64,000 nt of DNA from Sphingomonas sp. So64.6b (GCF_014171475.1 NZ_CP048817.1:930001-994000); one strand, 5' to 3'. Positions 1 to 10,030 are shown, numbered from the stretch's first letter. Notes: generated from the letters alone by a model not told the origin. Numbers and translations: made by a program.

Positions 1-327
1 GGATTCGCCAAAGCCGGCTTCGCGGCCCTGGCTGTGCGCGACCGTGGCCCGGACCAATGCGCCCTGGACGATCATCGCCAAAGCGATCCCGATCACGACC
101 TGCGCGATCGGCAGCGCAATCGACCATGCGGTAAAATTCGGTGCCGTTGCCACTGACGTTCTTAAGCTCTGACCGAGATAGGCCATCGCTACACTGGGGA
201 GCGCACCAAACAGGAATGCGATGCCAAATACGGTTAGCGGATTGCTGCCAATCGTCGAAAACGCGCGGCTGAACACGCGGCCGACTGAAACACTGCGGTC
301 GGTCGAACCGCCGATATTGGTCGCCAT
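1..327 (-). CDS. Multi-pass membrane protein, N-terminal part (runs off the window)
   Basis: The reverse strand is open from an ATG at 327 to the window edge, giving 109 residues of a longer protein. After a polar N-terminus (MATNIGGSTDRS) come two hydrophobic segments, near residues 30-50 and 70-92, so this is an integral membrane protein. A purine-rich stretch (GAGGAAAAG) lies just upstream of the ATG. It is transcribed away from the DUF4129-MoxR operon and shares a 160-bp divergent promoter region with it, so it may work with that envelope-related operon; this is inference. I cannot name the family from the visible part. The stop codon and C-terminus lie outside the window. Confidence 0.7.
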   Translation of the reverse strand, partial: MATNIGGSTDRSVSVGRVFSRAFSTIGSNPLTVFGIAFLFGALPSVAMAYLGQSLRTSVATAPNFTAWSIALPIAQVVIGIALAMIVQGALVRATVAHSQGREAGFGES

Positions 328-487
328 GATCTTTTCCTCGTAACTTTCGCCGGTTGCGTCGGTTCCCTCGCATGGCTTTTTTCAGATTGGCGGTACGGCT
401 TTGCGATGTCCAGAGGCCATTGGCGATTGCGCGGCGGCCCATATCCGCTAATCTGCACGCTGGCGCGCGGGGCTGCCGGGGAATGAT

Positions 488-1186
488 GTGAGCGCGGGGA
501 ATACGCATCAGGCGGCTGCCGATGGTTTTGCGGCTGCCCATGCGGCGCTGAAGGCCGACGCGTCGACTCAGTTCACCCTCGGACCGGCCCCGAAACGACC
601 GCCACCGCCGCAATGGCTGGAGGATTTCTTCAATTGGCTCGGCCATGCGTTAGGGCCGGTCGGCCGATTCTTCCAATGGGTCAGCAGCTTCATGCCCAAC
701 GCGCCCTATGCGCGTATCTTTCTGTGGTCGGTCATCGCGCTCGCCGCAGCGACGCTGCTCTGGATGGCCTGGCAGCGCATTCGTCATGGCGAATGGCGGC
801 TGCCGCGACGACGTGCTGCGGCACCGCCAAAGATCGGCACGGTCGAGGATGAATGGGAGCCCGATGCGGCGCCGGTCCGTTCCTGGCTGCGTGAAGCTGA
901 TGCGATGGCTGAGCAGGGCCGCTTTGCCGAGGCGGTGCACCATTTGCTGTTCCGCTCGGTCGAGGACATTGCACGCCGCCGCCCGCGCCTCGTCCGGCCC
1001 GCGCTGACCAGCCGCGAATTGGCCGCTGCGGAGGCGATACCGCCTTCTGCGCGGGACCTGTTCGCCGGCATCGCGCGGCTGGTCGAGAAGAGCTTGTTTG
1101 GTGGTCGGCCGGTCGTCGCCGAGGATTGGCAGTCGGCGCGCGCTGCCTATGCCGATTTCGCCTTGCCGGGCACGTGGCGCGCATGA
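488..1186 (+). CDS. DUF4129 domain-containing membrane protein
   Basis: This 232-residue protein has a proline-rich N-terminal region, one clear transmembrane helix around residues 76-96 and a cytoplasmic C-terminal part (about 135-225). That part, with the AVHHLLFRSVED and LTSRELA stretches, matches the DUF4129 pattern usually found beside MoxR/DUF58 genes. The start is a GTG at 488 preceded by a GGGG stretch; no better upstream start is in frame. Its stop overlaps the next gene's start (ATGA at 1183), so translation of the two is probably coupled. The molecular function of DUF4129 is not established. The family call rests on motif shape plus operon context. Confidence 0.82.
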   Translation: MSAGNTHQAAADGFAAAHAALKADASTQFTLGPAPKRPPPPQWLEDFFNWLGHALGPVGRFFQWVSSFMPNAPYARIFLWSVIALAAATLLWMAWQRIRHGEWRLPRRRAAAPPKIGTVEDEWEPDAAPVRSWLREADAMAEQGRFAEAVHHLLFRSVEDIARRRPRLVRPALTSRELAAAEAIPPSARDLFAGIARLVEKSLFGGRPVVAEDWQSARAAYADFALPGTWRA

Positions 1187-2394
1187 GCGATATCGTCATC
1201 GGCAAGGGCAGCGGCGAGGAGACCTTCCGGACGCGGACGGTGGTGCTCATCCTTGCTGTCGGCATTCTTGGGTTTATCGCGACATTGGTGCTCGGCGCCT
1301 TCGCGCCCGATCTGCGCTCAGGCCGCAATGGCGGCGCACATGCATTGTCGACATCGGCCACCGGCTATAGCGGCATCGTGCGTCTCGCCAAGGCAACCGG
1401 TCGCAATCCTCAGGTGACGCGCGACGAACATCTGCTCAACACGAAAAGCCTCGTCATCCTGACACCCGAAAAGGGCGCGACCGACATGTCCGGTGTGCTG
1501 GCGCAACGCGGCAAGCGGCCCACACTCGTCATCCTGCCGAAATGGGATACTTTGGTCGATCCGCTGCACAGCGGTTGGGTCCATTACACTGGGCTGAAAC
1601 CGACCTTCGAGGCCGATGGTGTACTCGCGCCGGCGGACAAGCTCACCACCGTGCGTCACCCGAGCGGCGGCCGCCCTTTGCGCATCTCGACCGACTTGCC
1701 GCAGACCATCCGCCTGTTCGCGCCGCGCCCGCTGCAGACCATTTCCGGACGGGGAATCGTTCCGTTGATCACCGACCAGGACGGGCGCATCGTGCTTGCC
1801 CGACTGCCCGGCCGCGATCTGTTCGTGCTGGCCGATCCGGATCTGTTGTCGAACATTGGCATGGCTAACGCCACCCAGGCGAAATCGGCGCTCGAATTGC
1901 TCGATTCGCTGAATTATGCCGACCGGGAATCGATCCTGTTCGATGTCACGCTGAATGGTTTTGGTCATTCGCGCAGTCCGCTTAAATTGCTGTTCGAACC
2001 GCCCTTCCTGGCGATGACGCTCGCCGTGGCCGTCGCTGTGTTGCTGGCGGCGTTGCAGGGCATCGTGCGCTTCGGTTCACCGCGGCCGCGGGAACGCGCG
2101 ATCGCCTTCGGTAAGGCGGCATTGATCGACAATGCCGCGATGCTGGTGCGCAAGGCGGGGCGCCAGGCGATGCTCGGCCCGCGCTACGTCGATACGATCC
2201 GCGAACGCGCAGTTACTGTGTTCGGCGTATCGCCACAGCTGCGTGACGGGGCGCTTGATACGTATCTCGACGGATTGGGACGGCGCGAACGCTTCACCGA
2301 TCTCGCCGAAAACGCACGGAACGCGCGCGACCGGCGCTCGGTCTTCGCGGCTGCGCAGGCGCTGCATCTATGGTTATGGGAGAAGAACAGGTGA
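1183..2394 (+). CDS. DUF4350 domain-containing membrane protein
   Basis: This 403-residue protein starts at the ATG that overlaps the preceding stop; an in-frame ATG at 1126 inside the upstream gene is less likely. It has an N-terminal transmembrane helix (about 18-38), a large domain resembling a Rossmann or GATase-like DUF4350 fold (about 45-250, with the [12 protein letters not shown] stretch) and a second transmembrane helix near 275-297. A basic cytoplasmic tail follows. DUF4350 proteins are regular partners of DUF58, MoxR and DUF4129 and their role is unknown. The end overlaps the MoxR gene (GTGA at 2391). The six-gene order and the overlaps support one transcript from about 488 to 6557. 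Confidence 0.83.
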   Translation: MSDIVIGKGSGEETFRTRTVVLILAVGILGFIATLVLGAFAPDLRSGRNGGAHALSTSATGYSGIVRLAKATGRNPQVTRDEHLLNTKSLVILTPEKGATDMSGVLAQRGKRPTLVILPKWDTLVDPLHSGWVHYTGLKPTFEADGVLAPADKLTTVRHPSGGRPLRISTDLPQTIRLFAPRPLQTISGRGIVPLITDQDGRIVLARLPGRDLFVLADPDLLSNIGMANATQAKSALELLDSLNYADRESILFDVTLNGFGHSRSPLKLLFEPPFLAMTLAVAVAVLLAALQGIVRFGSPRPRERAIAFGKAALIDNAAMLVRKAGRQAMLGPRYVDTIRERAVTVFGVSPQLRDGALDTYLDGLGRRERFTDLAENARNARDRRSVFAAAQALHLWLWEKNR

Positions 2395-3347
2395 CGGTAG
2401 AAGAAGTGCGCAACCTCGCCGCGGCGATCCGTATCGAGATCGGCAAGGCCGTGGTCGGGCAGGAAGAGACCGTCGAGTTGATGCTCGTTGCCCTGTTCTC
2501 GGGCGGCCATATCCTGCTCGAAGGGCTCCCGGGCACCGCCAAGACGCTGCTCGCGCGCAGCTTCGCGGCGGTTGTCGGGCTCGACTTCGGCCGCATTCAA
2601 TTCACCCCCGATCTGATGCCGGGCGACATCATCGGCGCCAATCTGTTCAACTTCCAGACCTCGACCTTCACGCTGACGCGCGGGCCGATCTTCACCGATC
2701 TCCTGCTTGCCGACGAAATCAACCGTGCACCGCCCAAGACTCAGGCTGCGCTGCTCGAGGCGATGCAGGAGCGCACCGTGACGATCGATGGCGACAGCCT
2801 CGAACTCGGCGCGCGCTTCATGGTCGTCGCAACGCAGAACCCGATCGAGCAGCAGGGCGTCTATCCGTTGCCCGAGGCGCAACTTGACCGCTTCCTGTTC
2901 AAGCAGACGGTGGAATATCCGTCTGCGACCGAGGAACGGCGCATCATCGCCACGCACGGTGCGCGCCAATCGACGATGTCGCCGGCGGATTGGGGCGTCG
3001 AGCGCAAGGCCGATGCGGCAACGATCACCGCTGCGGTGGAAACCGTTGCGGGCGTGCGCCTGGTCGATGAGGTGATCGATTATATCACCGCGCTGATCCG
3101 CGGCACGCGCGATGTCGCTGACCTGGAAAGCGGCGCGAGCCCGCGCGCCGGGGCGATGCTGGCGGGTGCGGCGCGCGCGCGCGCGGCGATCGACGGCCGC
3201 GATTTTGTCATTCCCGACGATGTGAAGCATCTCGCACCGGCGCTGCTGCGCCATCGCCTGATCCTTTCACCCGCGGCGGAGATCGACGGGCGCGCGATCG
3301 AGGATGTGGTGACCGGCATTATCGAGACGATCGAGGCGCCGCGTTGA
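2391..3347 (+). CDS. MoxR-family AAA+ ATPase
   Basis: MoxR ATPases are chaperone-like AAA+ proteins that act with a DUF58 or von Willebrand-type partner to mature or remodel other complexes. The 318-residue protein shows Walker A (GLPGTAKT, about 45-52), Walker B with the family signature [11 protein letters not shown] near 110, a sensor region around [12 protein letters not shown], and a C-terminal lid. I chose the GTG at 2391, which overlaps the upstream TGA as GTGA and has a GGGAGAAG ribosome site 7-8 bases before it. An in-frame ATG at 2370 would add seven residues lying inside that ribosome site. Length and motifs are normal for the family. The DUF58 partner follows with a TTGA overlap. 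Confidence 0.94.
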   Translation: MTVEEVRNLAAAIRIEIGKAVVGQEETVELMLVALFSGGHILLEGLPGTAKTLLARSFAAVVGLDFGRIQFTPDLMPGDIIGANLFNFQTSTFTLTRGPIFTDLLLADEINRAPPKTQAALLEAMQERTVTIDGDSLELGARFMVVATQNPIEQQGVYPLPEAQLDRFLFKQTVEYPSATEERRIIATHGARQSTMSPADWGVERKADAATITAAVETVAGVRLVDEVIDYITALIRGTRDVADLESGASPRAGAMLAGAARARAAIDGRDFVIPDDVKHLAPALLRHRLILSPAAEIDGRAIEDVVTGIIETIEAPR

Positions 3348-4654
3348 TCTATCCAACGCGAGCGGCGGTGCTCGCGGCGGTGGCGGGGGCGCCCGTCGCG
3401 CTGCTGGTCGCCGTATTCATCCCTTCGATCTGGTATGCCGGTCTGGCGTGGCCGCTGGCCGTGCTGCTGTTGACCGCGGTCGACGCCTTTGTCGGCGCGC
3501 GCAAGGGCGAAGTGCGGATCGACAAGGTGCCGAGCATCTGCGTCGGCGCGACGTTCGACGCCAAGATCAGCGTGATCCTGACGGGGAGTCATGTACCCGG
3601 GTCGGCCGAGGTGGCGATTGCCGCCAATGCGCTGTTCACCACCGAGGATGACGGGCGGCTCGTCGTGCCGCTTGCCGCCGGTCGCGGGGCGACCTTCCTG
3701 CCGATCACAGCGGTACGGCGCGGGCGTGTGCGGATCGATCGCTTGTGGCTCCGCTGGCGCGGACCGCTTGGGCTTGCCTGGAAACAGCGATCGATTGCGA
3801 TCGATACCGATTTCCCGATCCTGCCCGATATCCGCCCGGTCGAACAACGCGGTGCGCAGATCTTCCAGCGTCACGCGCTGCAGGGACTGATCGCGCAGAT
3901 CGATCGCGGCGACGGCGCCGATTTCGAATCGCTGGTCGAATTCCGCGCCGGCATGGATCGGCGCGCGATCGACTGGAAACAATCGGCGCGCCATCAGAAA
4001 CTCCATGCCAAGGAATTCCGCACCGAACGCAACAACCAGATCGTCTTTGCGGTCGATGCCGGGCGCCAGATGTCGGAGCCGGTCGCCGGCTTGCCGCGCG
4101 TCGACCGCGCGGTATCGGCGATGTTGCTGACCGCCTGGGTTGCGCTCAAGCTGGGCGACCGTGTCGCGCTTCACGCGTTCGATTCGCGCCCGCGCATCGC
4201 CAGCGGACTGATATCCGGCGCGGCCTCCTTCGCCGAACTGCAGCGGCTCGCCGCCGGTATCGACTATAGCAGCGAGGAGACCAACTACACCTTCGCGCTG
4301 ACCACGCTCGGATCGCGCCTGACGCGGCGATCGATGATTGTGCTGTTCACCGAATTCACCGACCTGACCACGGCCGAGTTCCTGGTCCGCGCCGCCGCCC
4401 GGCTGGTCAAGACGCACTTGTTGCTGGTCGTCGTGCTGCGCGATGAAGAAGTCGAGACGATCGCCGACCGCGAGCCGCGCGATGTCGATGATGTGACGCG
4501 CGCGATCACCGCCGCCGCCCTGCTCAAGGATCGCCGCGTGGTGCTTACCCAACTCCACCATCTCGGCGTCCATGTGATCGAGAGCGAGTATGAACGGGTC
4601 GGGGAGCGGCTGGTCGCCGGTTATGTCGATCTCAAGCGGAGGAACCTGTTGTGA
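3344..4654 (+). CDS. DUF58 domain-containing protein (MoxR partner)
   Basis: This 436-residue protein has two N-terminal transmembrane helices (about 8-45) and a soluble part. The DUF58 signature is clear around residues 200-240: a [18 protein letters not shown] block followed by FAVDAGRQM, which begins a von Willebrand A-like region. Such proteins are thought to be MoxR clients or adaptors. The start is a TTG at 3344 overlapping the MoxR stop (TTGA). No competing ATG or GTG gives a complete first membrane helix. The stop overlaps the next gene's GTG. Tight overlaps with MoxR and SpoIIM-like genes indicate coupled expression. Confidence 0.9.
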   Translation: MIYPTRAAVLAAVAGAPVALLVAVFIPSIWYAGLAWPLAVLLLTAVDAFVGARKGEVRIDKVPSICVGATFDAKISVILTGSHVPGSAEVAIAANALFTTEDDGRLVVPLAAGRGATFLPITAVRRGRVRIDRLWLRWRGPLGLAWKQRSIAIDTDFPILPDIRPVEQRGAQIFQRHALQGLIAQIDRGDGADFESLVEFRAGMDRRAIDWKQSARHQKLHAKEFRTERNNQIVFAVDAGRQMSEPVAGLPRVDRAVSAMLLTAWVALKLGDRVALHAFDSRPRIASGLISGAASFAELQRLAAGIDYSSEETNYTFALTTLGSRLTRRSMIVLFTEFTDLTTAEFLVRAAARLVKTHLLLVVVLRDEEVETIADREPRDVDDVTRAITAAALLKDRRVVLTQLHHLGVHVIESEYERVGERLVAGYVDLKRRNLL

Positions 4655-5667
4655 ATAGCCGCAGTTCCGCCGTGCTCGATGCTCAGCCCGTGCTGGTCAA
4701 CGCCAACCGCTTCCGCAAGGCGCACGCGGCGGATTGGGAACGGCTCGAGACGCTGGTCAAACGATGCGAGAAACGATCGGTCCGCGCCTTGTCCGATGAT
4801 GATCTGATCGCCTTTCCGCTGCTCTACCGTTCGGCGCTTTCGTCACTGTCGATTGCGCGCGAAACGTCGCTCGATCGCGCGCTGGTGACGTATCTCGAAC
4901 AATTGAGCACGCGTGCTTATTTCCAGATCTATGGCGTGCCGACCTCGGCATTGCGCCAGCTCGGTCGCTTCTTCGCGCATAGCTGGCCCGCCTCGGTGCA
5001 GGCGATCTGGCGCGAAACGCTTGTCGCCTTGCTGCTGACCGTCGCTGGCGCGGTCGTCGGTTACCTGCTGGTCGCCAATGATCCGGGCTGGTTCTTCGGC
5101 CTCATGCCCGGCGAGATGGCACAAGGGCGCGATCCGACCGCAACCGCGGAATCGCTCCGCGCGACATTGTATGACAGCCCGCAGGATGGACTGGCGACAT
5201 TCGCCACCTTCCTGTTCACGCACAATGCCCAGATCGCGATCTTCGCCTTCGCGCTCGGCTTCGCCTTTGCCGTGCCGACCGCGCTGCTCATCCTATATAA
5301 CGGGCTGATGATGGGCGCGATCATGGCGGTGTTTTCGGCCAAGGGATTGGGGTTTGAATTCGCCGGCTGGCTGATGATCCATGGCACGACGGAGATATTC
5401 GCGATCATTCTGTCGGGTGCGGCGGGAATCCGCATCGGCACCGCGATCGCCTTTCCTGGGCGCGAATCGCGTAGCGACGCCGCCATGCGCGCCGGACGAG
5501 CGGGCGCGACCGCGATGGCCGGCGCGGTGGTCATGCTGGCCATTGCCGGGCTGCTCGAAGGGATCGGGCGCCAGACGGTCAATGTCGATGGTACGCGCTA
5601 TGCGATCGGCCTCGCCATGCTCGCCGGCTGGATCGTCTATTTCTATCTGCCGCGAAAGAAAGCCTGA
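4651..5667 (+). CDS. SpoIIM-like (stage II sporulation protein M / DUF95) membrane protein
   Basis: This 338-residue protein has a soluble alpha-helical N-terminal third and a C-terminal membrane domain with about five helices (first near 125-145, the rest from about 190 onward). The GLMMGAIMAVF and MIHGTTEIFAIILSG stretches are typical of SpoIIM/DUF95 membrane proteins. In spore formers SpoIIM is part of a peptidoglycan-remodelling complex; non-sporulating proteobacteria carry homologues beside MoxR and RDD genes, where the role is unknown. It starts at GTG 4651, overlapping the DUF58 stop, and its TGA overlaps the ATG of the RDD gene. No sporulation genes are present, so a sporulation role should not be inferred. 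Confidence 0.88.
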   Translation: MNSRSSAVLDAQPVLVNANRFRKAHAADWERLETLVKRCEKRSVRALSDDDLIAFPLLYRSALSSLSIARETSLDRALVTYLEQLSTRAYFQIYGVPTSALRQLGRFFAHSWPASVQAIWRETLVALLLTVAGAVVGYLLVANDPGWFFGLMPGEMAQGRDPTATAESLRATLYDSPQDGLATFATFLFTHNAQIAIFAFALGFAFAVPTALLILYNGLMMGAIMAVFSAKGLGFEFAGWLMIHGTTEIFAIILSGAAGIRIGTAIAFPGRESRSDAAMRAGRAGATAMAGAVVMLAIAGLLEGIGRQTVNVDGTRYAIGLAMLAGWIVYFYLPRKKA

Positions 5668-6557
5668 TGCGCTGGCCGTTCCGTCGCAAGGATCGCGGTC
5701 CGAAATCGCTGCGCCGCAGCTTTGTAACGCCCGAAGGTGTCGATCTTCAGCTCGAACTGGGCGGGGCCGGCGTGCGCGCGGCCGCCTTTATGATCGATGC
5801 GGTGGCGATCCTCGTCGTGCTGATCATACTGACGATCATAATCGGGCTGCTGCTCGTGGCGAGCCGGTCCTCGGCGATGGCCATATTATGGCTGATCGGC
5901 TTCTTCATCTTGCGCAACGGCTGGTTCGTGCTGTTCGAGATGGGCGGACGTGGGGCGACGCCCGGCAAGCGGTTGCTCGGCCTGCGTGTCGTGGCGCGGG
6001 ACGGCGCACGGCTGTCCGGCGGAGCGGTACTCGCGCGCAACGCGATGCGCGAGATCGAAGTGTTCCTGCCGCTGTCCTTCCTCGCCGCGCAGACCGCGCA
6101 GGGCATGGCGGACTCGTTTTTGGTCATTTTCGCCTTGTCATGGAGCGGGATTTTTCTTTTCTTCCCGCTGTTCAACCGCGACCGGTTGCGCGTTGGCGAT
6201 CTTGTCGCCGGAACCTGGGTGGTACGCACGGTCAGCGGCGAGCTTGGTGCGGATATCGTCGGCGCGGTCGAACGTGCGCGCTGGAACTTCACCGATGCCG
6301 AACTGAGTCTGTATGGTGAGTTCGAATTGCAGACGCTGGAAAATGTACTGCGCTCGGGACGCGAGGAAGCCGTCGCGACGGTCGCGGCGACGATCAGGGC
6401 CAAGGCCGGAATGGAGGAGCCACGCCATTATCGGGCCGGCGATGATTTCCGCTTCCTCTCGGACTATTACGCCGCGCTGTGCGCCCGGCTCGAACGCGGC
6501 ATGATGGTTGGCCGTCGTCGCGCCGACAAGAACGCCGAGGTGCGCGTCCGGCAATAG
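5667..6557 (+). CDS. RDD family membrane protein
   Basis: This 296-residue protein carries an RDD domain at about residues 20-160 with three predicted transmembrane helices. The expected polar signatures are present: an arginine/aspartate pair in helix 1 (VRAAAFMIDA), GATPGKRLLGLRV, and NRDRLRVGDLVAGT. A soluble tail of about 120 residues follows. RDD proteins are small membrane proteins of unclear function, some linked to ion or osmolyte transport. It is the last gene of the six-gene MoxR operon, and its ATG overlaps the upstream TGA (TGATG). An 81-bp gap separates it from the next gene. No clear terminator hairpin with a T-run is visible there. Confidence 0.9.
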   Translation: MRWPFRRKDRGPKSLRRSFVTPEGVDLQLELGGAGVRAAAFMIDAVAILVVLIILTIIIGLLLVASRSSAMAILWLIGFFILRNGWFVLFEMGGRGATPGKRLLGLRVVARDGARLSGGAVLARNAMREIEVFLPLSFLAAQTAQGMADSFLVIFALSWSGIFLFFPLFNRDRLRVGDLVAGTWVVRTVSGELGADIVGAVERARWNFTDAELSLYGEFELQTLENVLRSGREEAVATVAATIRAKAGMEEPRHYRAGDDFRFLSDYYAALCARLERGMMVGRRRADKNAEVRVRQ

Positions 6558-6638
6558 CGGACGATCGGTCGGCCGACGCTTTACGACGACGGATATGGTG
6601 GCCTAGCATGCTCAATCCAATTGAATTGAAGGTCCGCG

Positions 6639-8669
6639 ATGCTCCGTTATCTGCTGCTTGCCGCTACGCTGCTAACCCCCGCGATCCTGGCTGCCGCGGA
6701 CGCTCCCAACAAGCCGCGCTATGGCACCTGGGGCGTCGCGGTCGAGGACATGGATAAAACGGTCAAGCCGGGCGACGGGTTCTTCGACTATGCGGAAGGC
6801 ACTTGGCTGAAAAACTATGCCATTCCGGCCGACAAGGTCGGGGCGGGTTATAATTACCAGCTGCCGGACGAAATCGAACTGCAGGTACGCGGAATCGTTG
6901 AAGAAGTGGCGAAGCAGCCGACCACGCAGATTGCACGGCAAGTCGGAGATTTTTACGCCGCCTGGATGGATGAGAGCGGCATCGAAACGCGCGGTCTCGC
7001 ACCGCTGAAGCCATGGCTCTCGCGGATCGATGCGGTGCAGACGCGCGGCCAGCTCGTCCAGCTCATGATGCAGCCGGGTTATGCAGCACCGGTGAATATC
7101 GGCATTTCCGCCGATCAGGACGATCCGACGCGCTATACGGCCACTGCCGGGCAAGCGCGCCTGGGGCTGCCGACGCGCGACTATTATCTGCTGAAAGGCG
7201 AGAAATATGATGCGATCCGCAAGGCCTATCGCGATTACGTGATCCATCTGCAGACCCTGGCCGGCTTGCCGGATGCCGCTGCGCGTGCCGATCGCATCAT
7301 CGCGCTGGAGACGCGGCTGTCCGAGGACCAATGGACGCCCGAGGCGCGGCGCGATCCGGTCAAGACGCACAATCCCATGACGCGCGCGAAGCTCGACGCC
7401 CTGGCGCCGGAGTTCGACTGGACGGCGACTCTCGCCGCGATGGGGCTTGGCCAAGCGAAGACGGTCGATGTCGCCGAAACGACAGCGGTGACCGCTGCGG
7501 GCAAGCGGCTGGCCGATGTCCCGATCGCGACCTGGAAGGAATATCTCATCTTCCGCTTCATCAGCGACCATGCCAATTATCTGCCACGTGCCTTCGACGC
7601 GGCGCGCTTCGGTTTCTACAGCCACACACTCAACGACGTTCCCGAACAGCGCGCGCGCTGGAAGCGCGGCATGCAGATGATCGACAACAGCCTGGGCGAG
7701 GCGGTCGGGCAAATCTATGTCGATCGCTATTGGCCGGCCAGCACCGCGAAGCTGGCAGATGAACTGGTAGCCGATATGCGCGCGGCCTATGCCGACAAGA
7801 TCGCCGGCGCGTCCTGGATGGACGGCGCGACACGCAAGGCTGCGCTGGCCAAGTTGGCCACGTTCGATCCTCGCGTTGGCCATCCCGCCAATTGGATCGA
7901 TTATTCGACGCTGAAGGTCAGTCGTACGGATCCACTGGCCAATGACATGGCGACCGACGATTTCCAGTGGCGGCTGCAATTGGCGCGGTTCTCCAAGCCG
8001 GTCGATCGCAGCCTGTGGTTCATGACGCCGCAGACGGTGAATGCCTATTACGATCCGACGATGAACCAGATCACCTTGCCGGCGGCGATCCTGCAACCAC
8101 CATTTTTCGATGCAGCGGCCGACCCGGCGGTCAATTATGCCGAAACCGGCGCGACCACGATCGGTCACGAAATGGGCCATGGCTTCGACGACCAGGGCCG
8201 GCAATATGACGAGAAGGGGCGGCTGCGCGACTGGTGGAGCAAGGAGACCGCGGCGAAATACACGGTCAAAGCGGACCGCCTGGCGGCGCAGTTCGACCGC
8301 TACGAACCGATCCCCGGCGTCCATATCAAGGGCAAGCTCACATTGGGCGAGAACCTGGCCGATCTTGGCGGCCTGGAAACCGCCTATGCCGCCTATCGCC
8401 GTTATGTTTCACGTCATGGCGAGCCCGCGGTGATCGACGGCTATACCGGTGACCAGCGTTTTTTCATCGCTTATGCTCAGGCATGGCAAGGCAAGAGGCG
8501 TGATGGCGCGGTGCGCCAGCAACTCCTCAGCGATCCGCATAGCCCGGACAAATATCGGGTCGACGGTATCGTGCGCAATTTCGATCCCTGGTACGCCGCG
8601 TTCGACGTCAAACCGGGCGACAAACTCTATCTGCCGCCCGAGGAGCGCGTCCATATCTGGACGCAGTGA
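6639..8669 (+). CDS. M13 family zinc metallopeptidase (neprilysin/PepO-like)
   Basis: M13 enzymes are zinc endopeptidases that cleave small peptides. The 676-residue protein has a hydrophobic N-terminal signal (about 1-20, LLLAATLLTPAILAAADA), so export is likely. A long helical N-terminal M13 domain follows, then the catalytic domain with HEMGH at residues 510-514 and the downstream ENLADLGG motif near 571, which supplies the third zinc ligand. A substrate-binding NAYYDPTMN segment lies before the active site and the C-terminus is of normal kind for the family. The start is the ATG at 6639. The gene looks complete and stands alone between the MoxR operon and tRNA-Arg. Confidence 0.95.
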   Translation: MLRYLLLAATLLTPAILAAADAPNKPRYGTWGVAVEDMDKTVKPGDGFFDYAEGTWLKNYAIPADKVGAGYNYQLPDEIELQVRGIVEEVAKQPTTQIARQVGDFYAAWMDESGIETRGLAPLKPWLSRIDAVQTRGQLVQLMMQPGYAAPVNIGISADQDDPTRYTATAGQARLGLPTRDYYLLKGEKYDAIRKAYRDYVIHLQTLAGLPDAAARADRIIALETRLSEDQWTPEARRDPVKTHNPMTRAKLDALAPEFDWTATLAAMGLGQAKTVDVAETTAVTAAGKRLADVPIATWKEYLIFRFISDHANYLPRAFDAARFGFYSHTLNDVPEQRARWKRGMQMIDNSLGEAVGQIYVDRYWPASTAKLADELVADMRAAYADKIAGASWMDGATRKAALAKLATFDPRVGHPANWIDYSTLKVSRTDPLANDMATDDFQWRLQLARFSKPVDRSLWFMTPQTVNAYYDPTMNQITLPAAILQPPFFDAAADPAVNYAETGATTIGHEMGHGFDDQGRQYDEKGRLRDWWSKETAAKYTVKADRLAAQFDRYEPIPGVHIKGKLTLGENLADLGGLETAYAAYRRYVSRHGEPAVIDGYTGDQRFFIAYAQAWQGKRRDGAVRQQLLSDPHSPDKYRVDGIVRNFDPWYAAFDVKPGDKLYLPPEERVHIWTQ

Positions 8670-8801
8670 CAGGGAGCAGGCGGGGGCGATTGTCGCTGTT
8701 GTCTGCGCCACGCAAATACCGATCGCGCGCCACCGCCACGATGTGGCGACGCGAGATCCTCGAACCATTGATGACGCGAGTATCCAGCAGATCAGGGTAA
8801 T

Positions 8802-8878
8802 TGGCGCGCCCGGCAGGAGTCGAACCTGCGGCCTCAAGATTAGAAGTCTCGTGCTCTATCCAACTGAGCTACGGGCGC
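8802..8878 (-). tRNA. tRNA-Arg(UCU)
   Basis: Read on the reverse strand this is a complete 77-nt cloverleaf. A 7-bp acceptor (GCGCCCG with CGGGCGC) is followed by discriminator G and an encoded CCA. The D-arm starts GCTCAGTTGGATAGAGC, the anticodon loop is CTTCTAA (anticodon TCT), and the T-arm is CAGG-TTCGACT-CCTG. The anticodon reads the rare arginine codons AGA and AGG. It lies between the M13 peptidase gene and the divergent transporter gene. Confidence 0.97.
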
Positions 8879-8937
8879 GTGACGGATGCGGTTAGCGCGG
8901 ATTGCGCGCGGGCGAAACCGGCTTCATAACTTCCTTC

Positions 8938-9687
8938 ATGAGTGACGGGGAAAATCTCGGGCCGCGGCCCGTATCGGCGCGCGAGATTGCCGGGGGGCAG
9001 CTGCGCTATTTCGATTTCGTGATGGCCGCGTTCGTCGCGATCATCCTGTTGTCGAACGTATTGGGCGCGGGCAAAGTCGCGGTGGTCAACCTGCCGTGGA
9101 TCGGTGCGTGGCCATTCGGCGCCGGTATCCTGTTCTTCCCGATCTCCTATGTCATCGGTGATGTGCTGACCGAGGTCTATGGTTATGCGCGCGCGCGCCG
9201 CGTGATCTGGGCCGGGTCGGCCGCGGTGCTGTTCATGGCCTTCATGTCCTGGGTCGTCGTCGCCCTGCCGCCGGCGCCGAGCTGGGGCAACCAGGCCGCG
9301 TACGAAACGGTGTTCGGCCAGGTGCCGCGCATCGTCTTCGCTTCGCTTTGCGCCTTTTGGGTCGGTGAATTCGTCAATTCCTATGTGCTGGCCAAGATGA
9401 AGCTGTGGACCAACGGCAAGCATCTGTGGATGCGCACGATCGGCTCGACCGTGGCCGGGCAGGGCGTCGACAGCCTGATCTTCTACCCGCTTGCCTTTTT
9501 GTACGCGGAAGGGTGGACAACCAGCCTCGTGTTGACGGTCCTCGTGACGCAATGGGTATTGAAAGTCGGCTGGGAAGTGATCCTGACGCCGGTGACTTAT
9601 GCGGTGGTCGGTTTCCTCAAACGCCGCGAGGGGATCGACGTGTTCGACGAGGGGACCGACTTCACCCCATTCAAGGCGCGCGTCTGA
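8938..9687 (+). CDS. Queuosine precursor transporter (YhhQ/VUT family)
   Basis: This 249-residue integral membrane protein has about six helices and the pattern of the YhhQ/VUT family. These proteins import 7-deazaguanine precursors (preQ0 or preQ1) for queuosine in tRNA. Supporting stretches are SNVLGAGKV in the first helix, FPISYVIGDVLTEVYGYARAR, the AKMKLWTNGKHLWMRTIGS loop and GQGVDSLIFYP. I placed the start at ATG 8938 (MSDGEN); an in-frame TTG at 8902 would add 12 residues, partly over the tRNA flank. The ribosome site is weak for either. No queuosine biosynthesis gene is nearby. The small gene at 9692 follows four bases after the stop and is probably co-transcribed. Confidence 0.9.
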   Translation: MSDGENLGPRPVSAREIAGGQLRYFDFVMAAFVAIILLSNVLGAGKVAVVNLPWIGAWPFGAGILFFPISYVIGDVLTEVYGYARARRVIWAGSAAVLFMAFMSWVVVALPPAPSWGNQAAYETVFGQVPRIVFASLCAFWVGEFVNSYVLAKMKLWTNGKHLWMRTIGSTVAGQGVDSLIFYPLAFLYAEGWTTSLVLTVLVTQWVLKVGWEVILTPVTYAVVGFLKRREGIDVFDEGTDFTPFKARV

Positions 9688-9691
9688 GCCG

Positions 9692-10021
9692 GTGAGTCTG
9701 CTGCAAACCACCAAATTATGGCTCGTGAACCATCTGCACCTCGCCAAGGATGCGCTGCATATCTATGTCGCGCTTGGTCTTTTCTTCGGGTCGGCGTTGC
9801 TCTTCGGCTGGCGCCTGCGCAGCTGGAAACCGTGGCTGGTGGTGGCCGTGGCGGCGGTGCTCGGTGAGATCTGGGATATCCGCGATCGTTATACCGATGG
9901 CATCGCGCAGAATTTCGGCGCCAATTTCCATGACCTGTGGAACACGATCTTCTGGCCCAGCGTGATCCTGATCCTGGCCCGCCGAACCACATTGTTCCAA
10001 GGGTCTGGAAGAACCAGATAG
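9692..10021 (+). CDS. Small membrane protein of unknown function
   Basis: This 109-residue protein is probably made from the same transcript as the queuosine transporter, whose stop lies four bases before the GTG start used here. Three hydrophobic stretches are seen: about residues 22-40 (YVALGLFFGSALLFGW), 45-60 (WLVVAVAAVLGEIWD) and 85-98 (WNTIFWPSVILILA). A conserved-looking segment, EIWDIRDRY, sits between helices two and three. I do not recognise a named family. Codon use resembles the neighbours and the start fits coupling, so I take it as real. A partnership with the transporter is inference from spacing alone. Confidence 0.6.
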   Translation: MSLLQTTKLWLVNHLHLAKDALHIYVALGLFFGSALLFGWRLRSWKPWLVVAVAAVLGEIWDIRDRYTDGIAQNFGANFHDLWNTIFWPSVILILARRTTLFQGSGRTR

Positions 10022-10030
10022 GTTCTAAAG

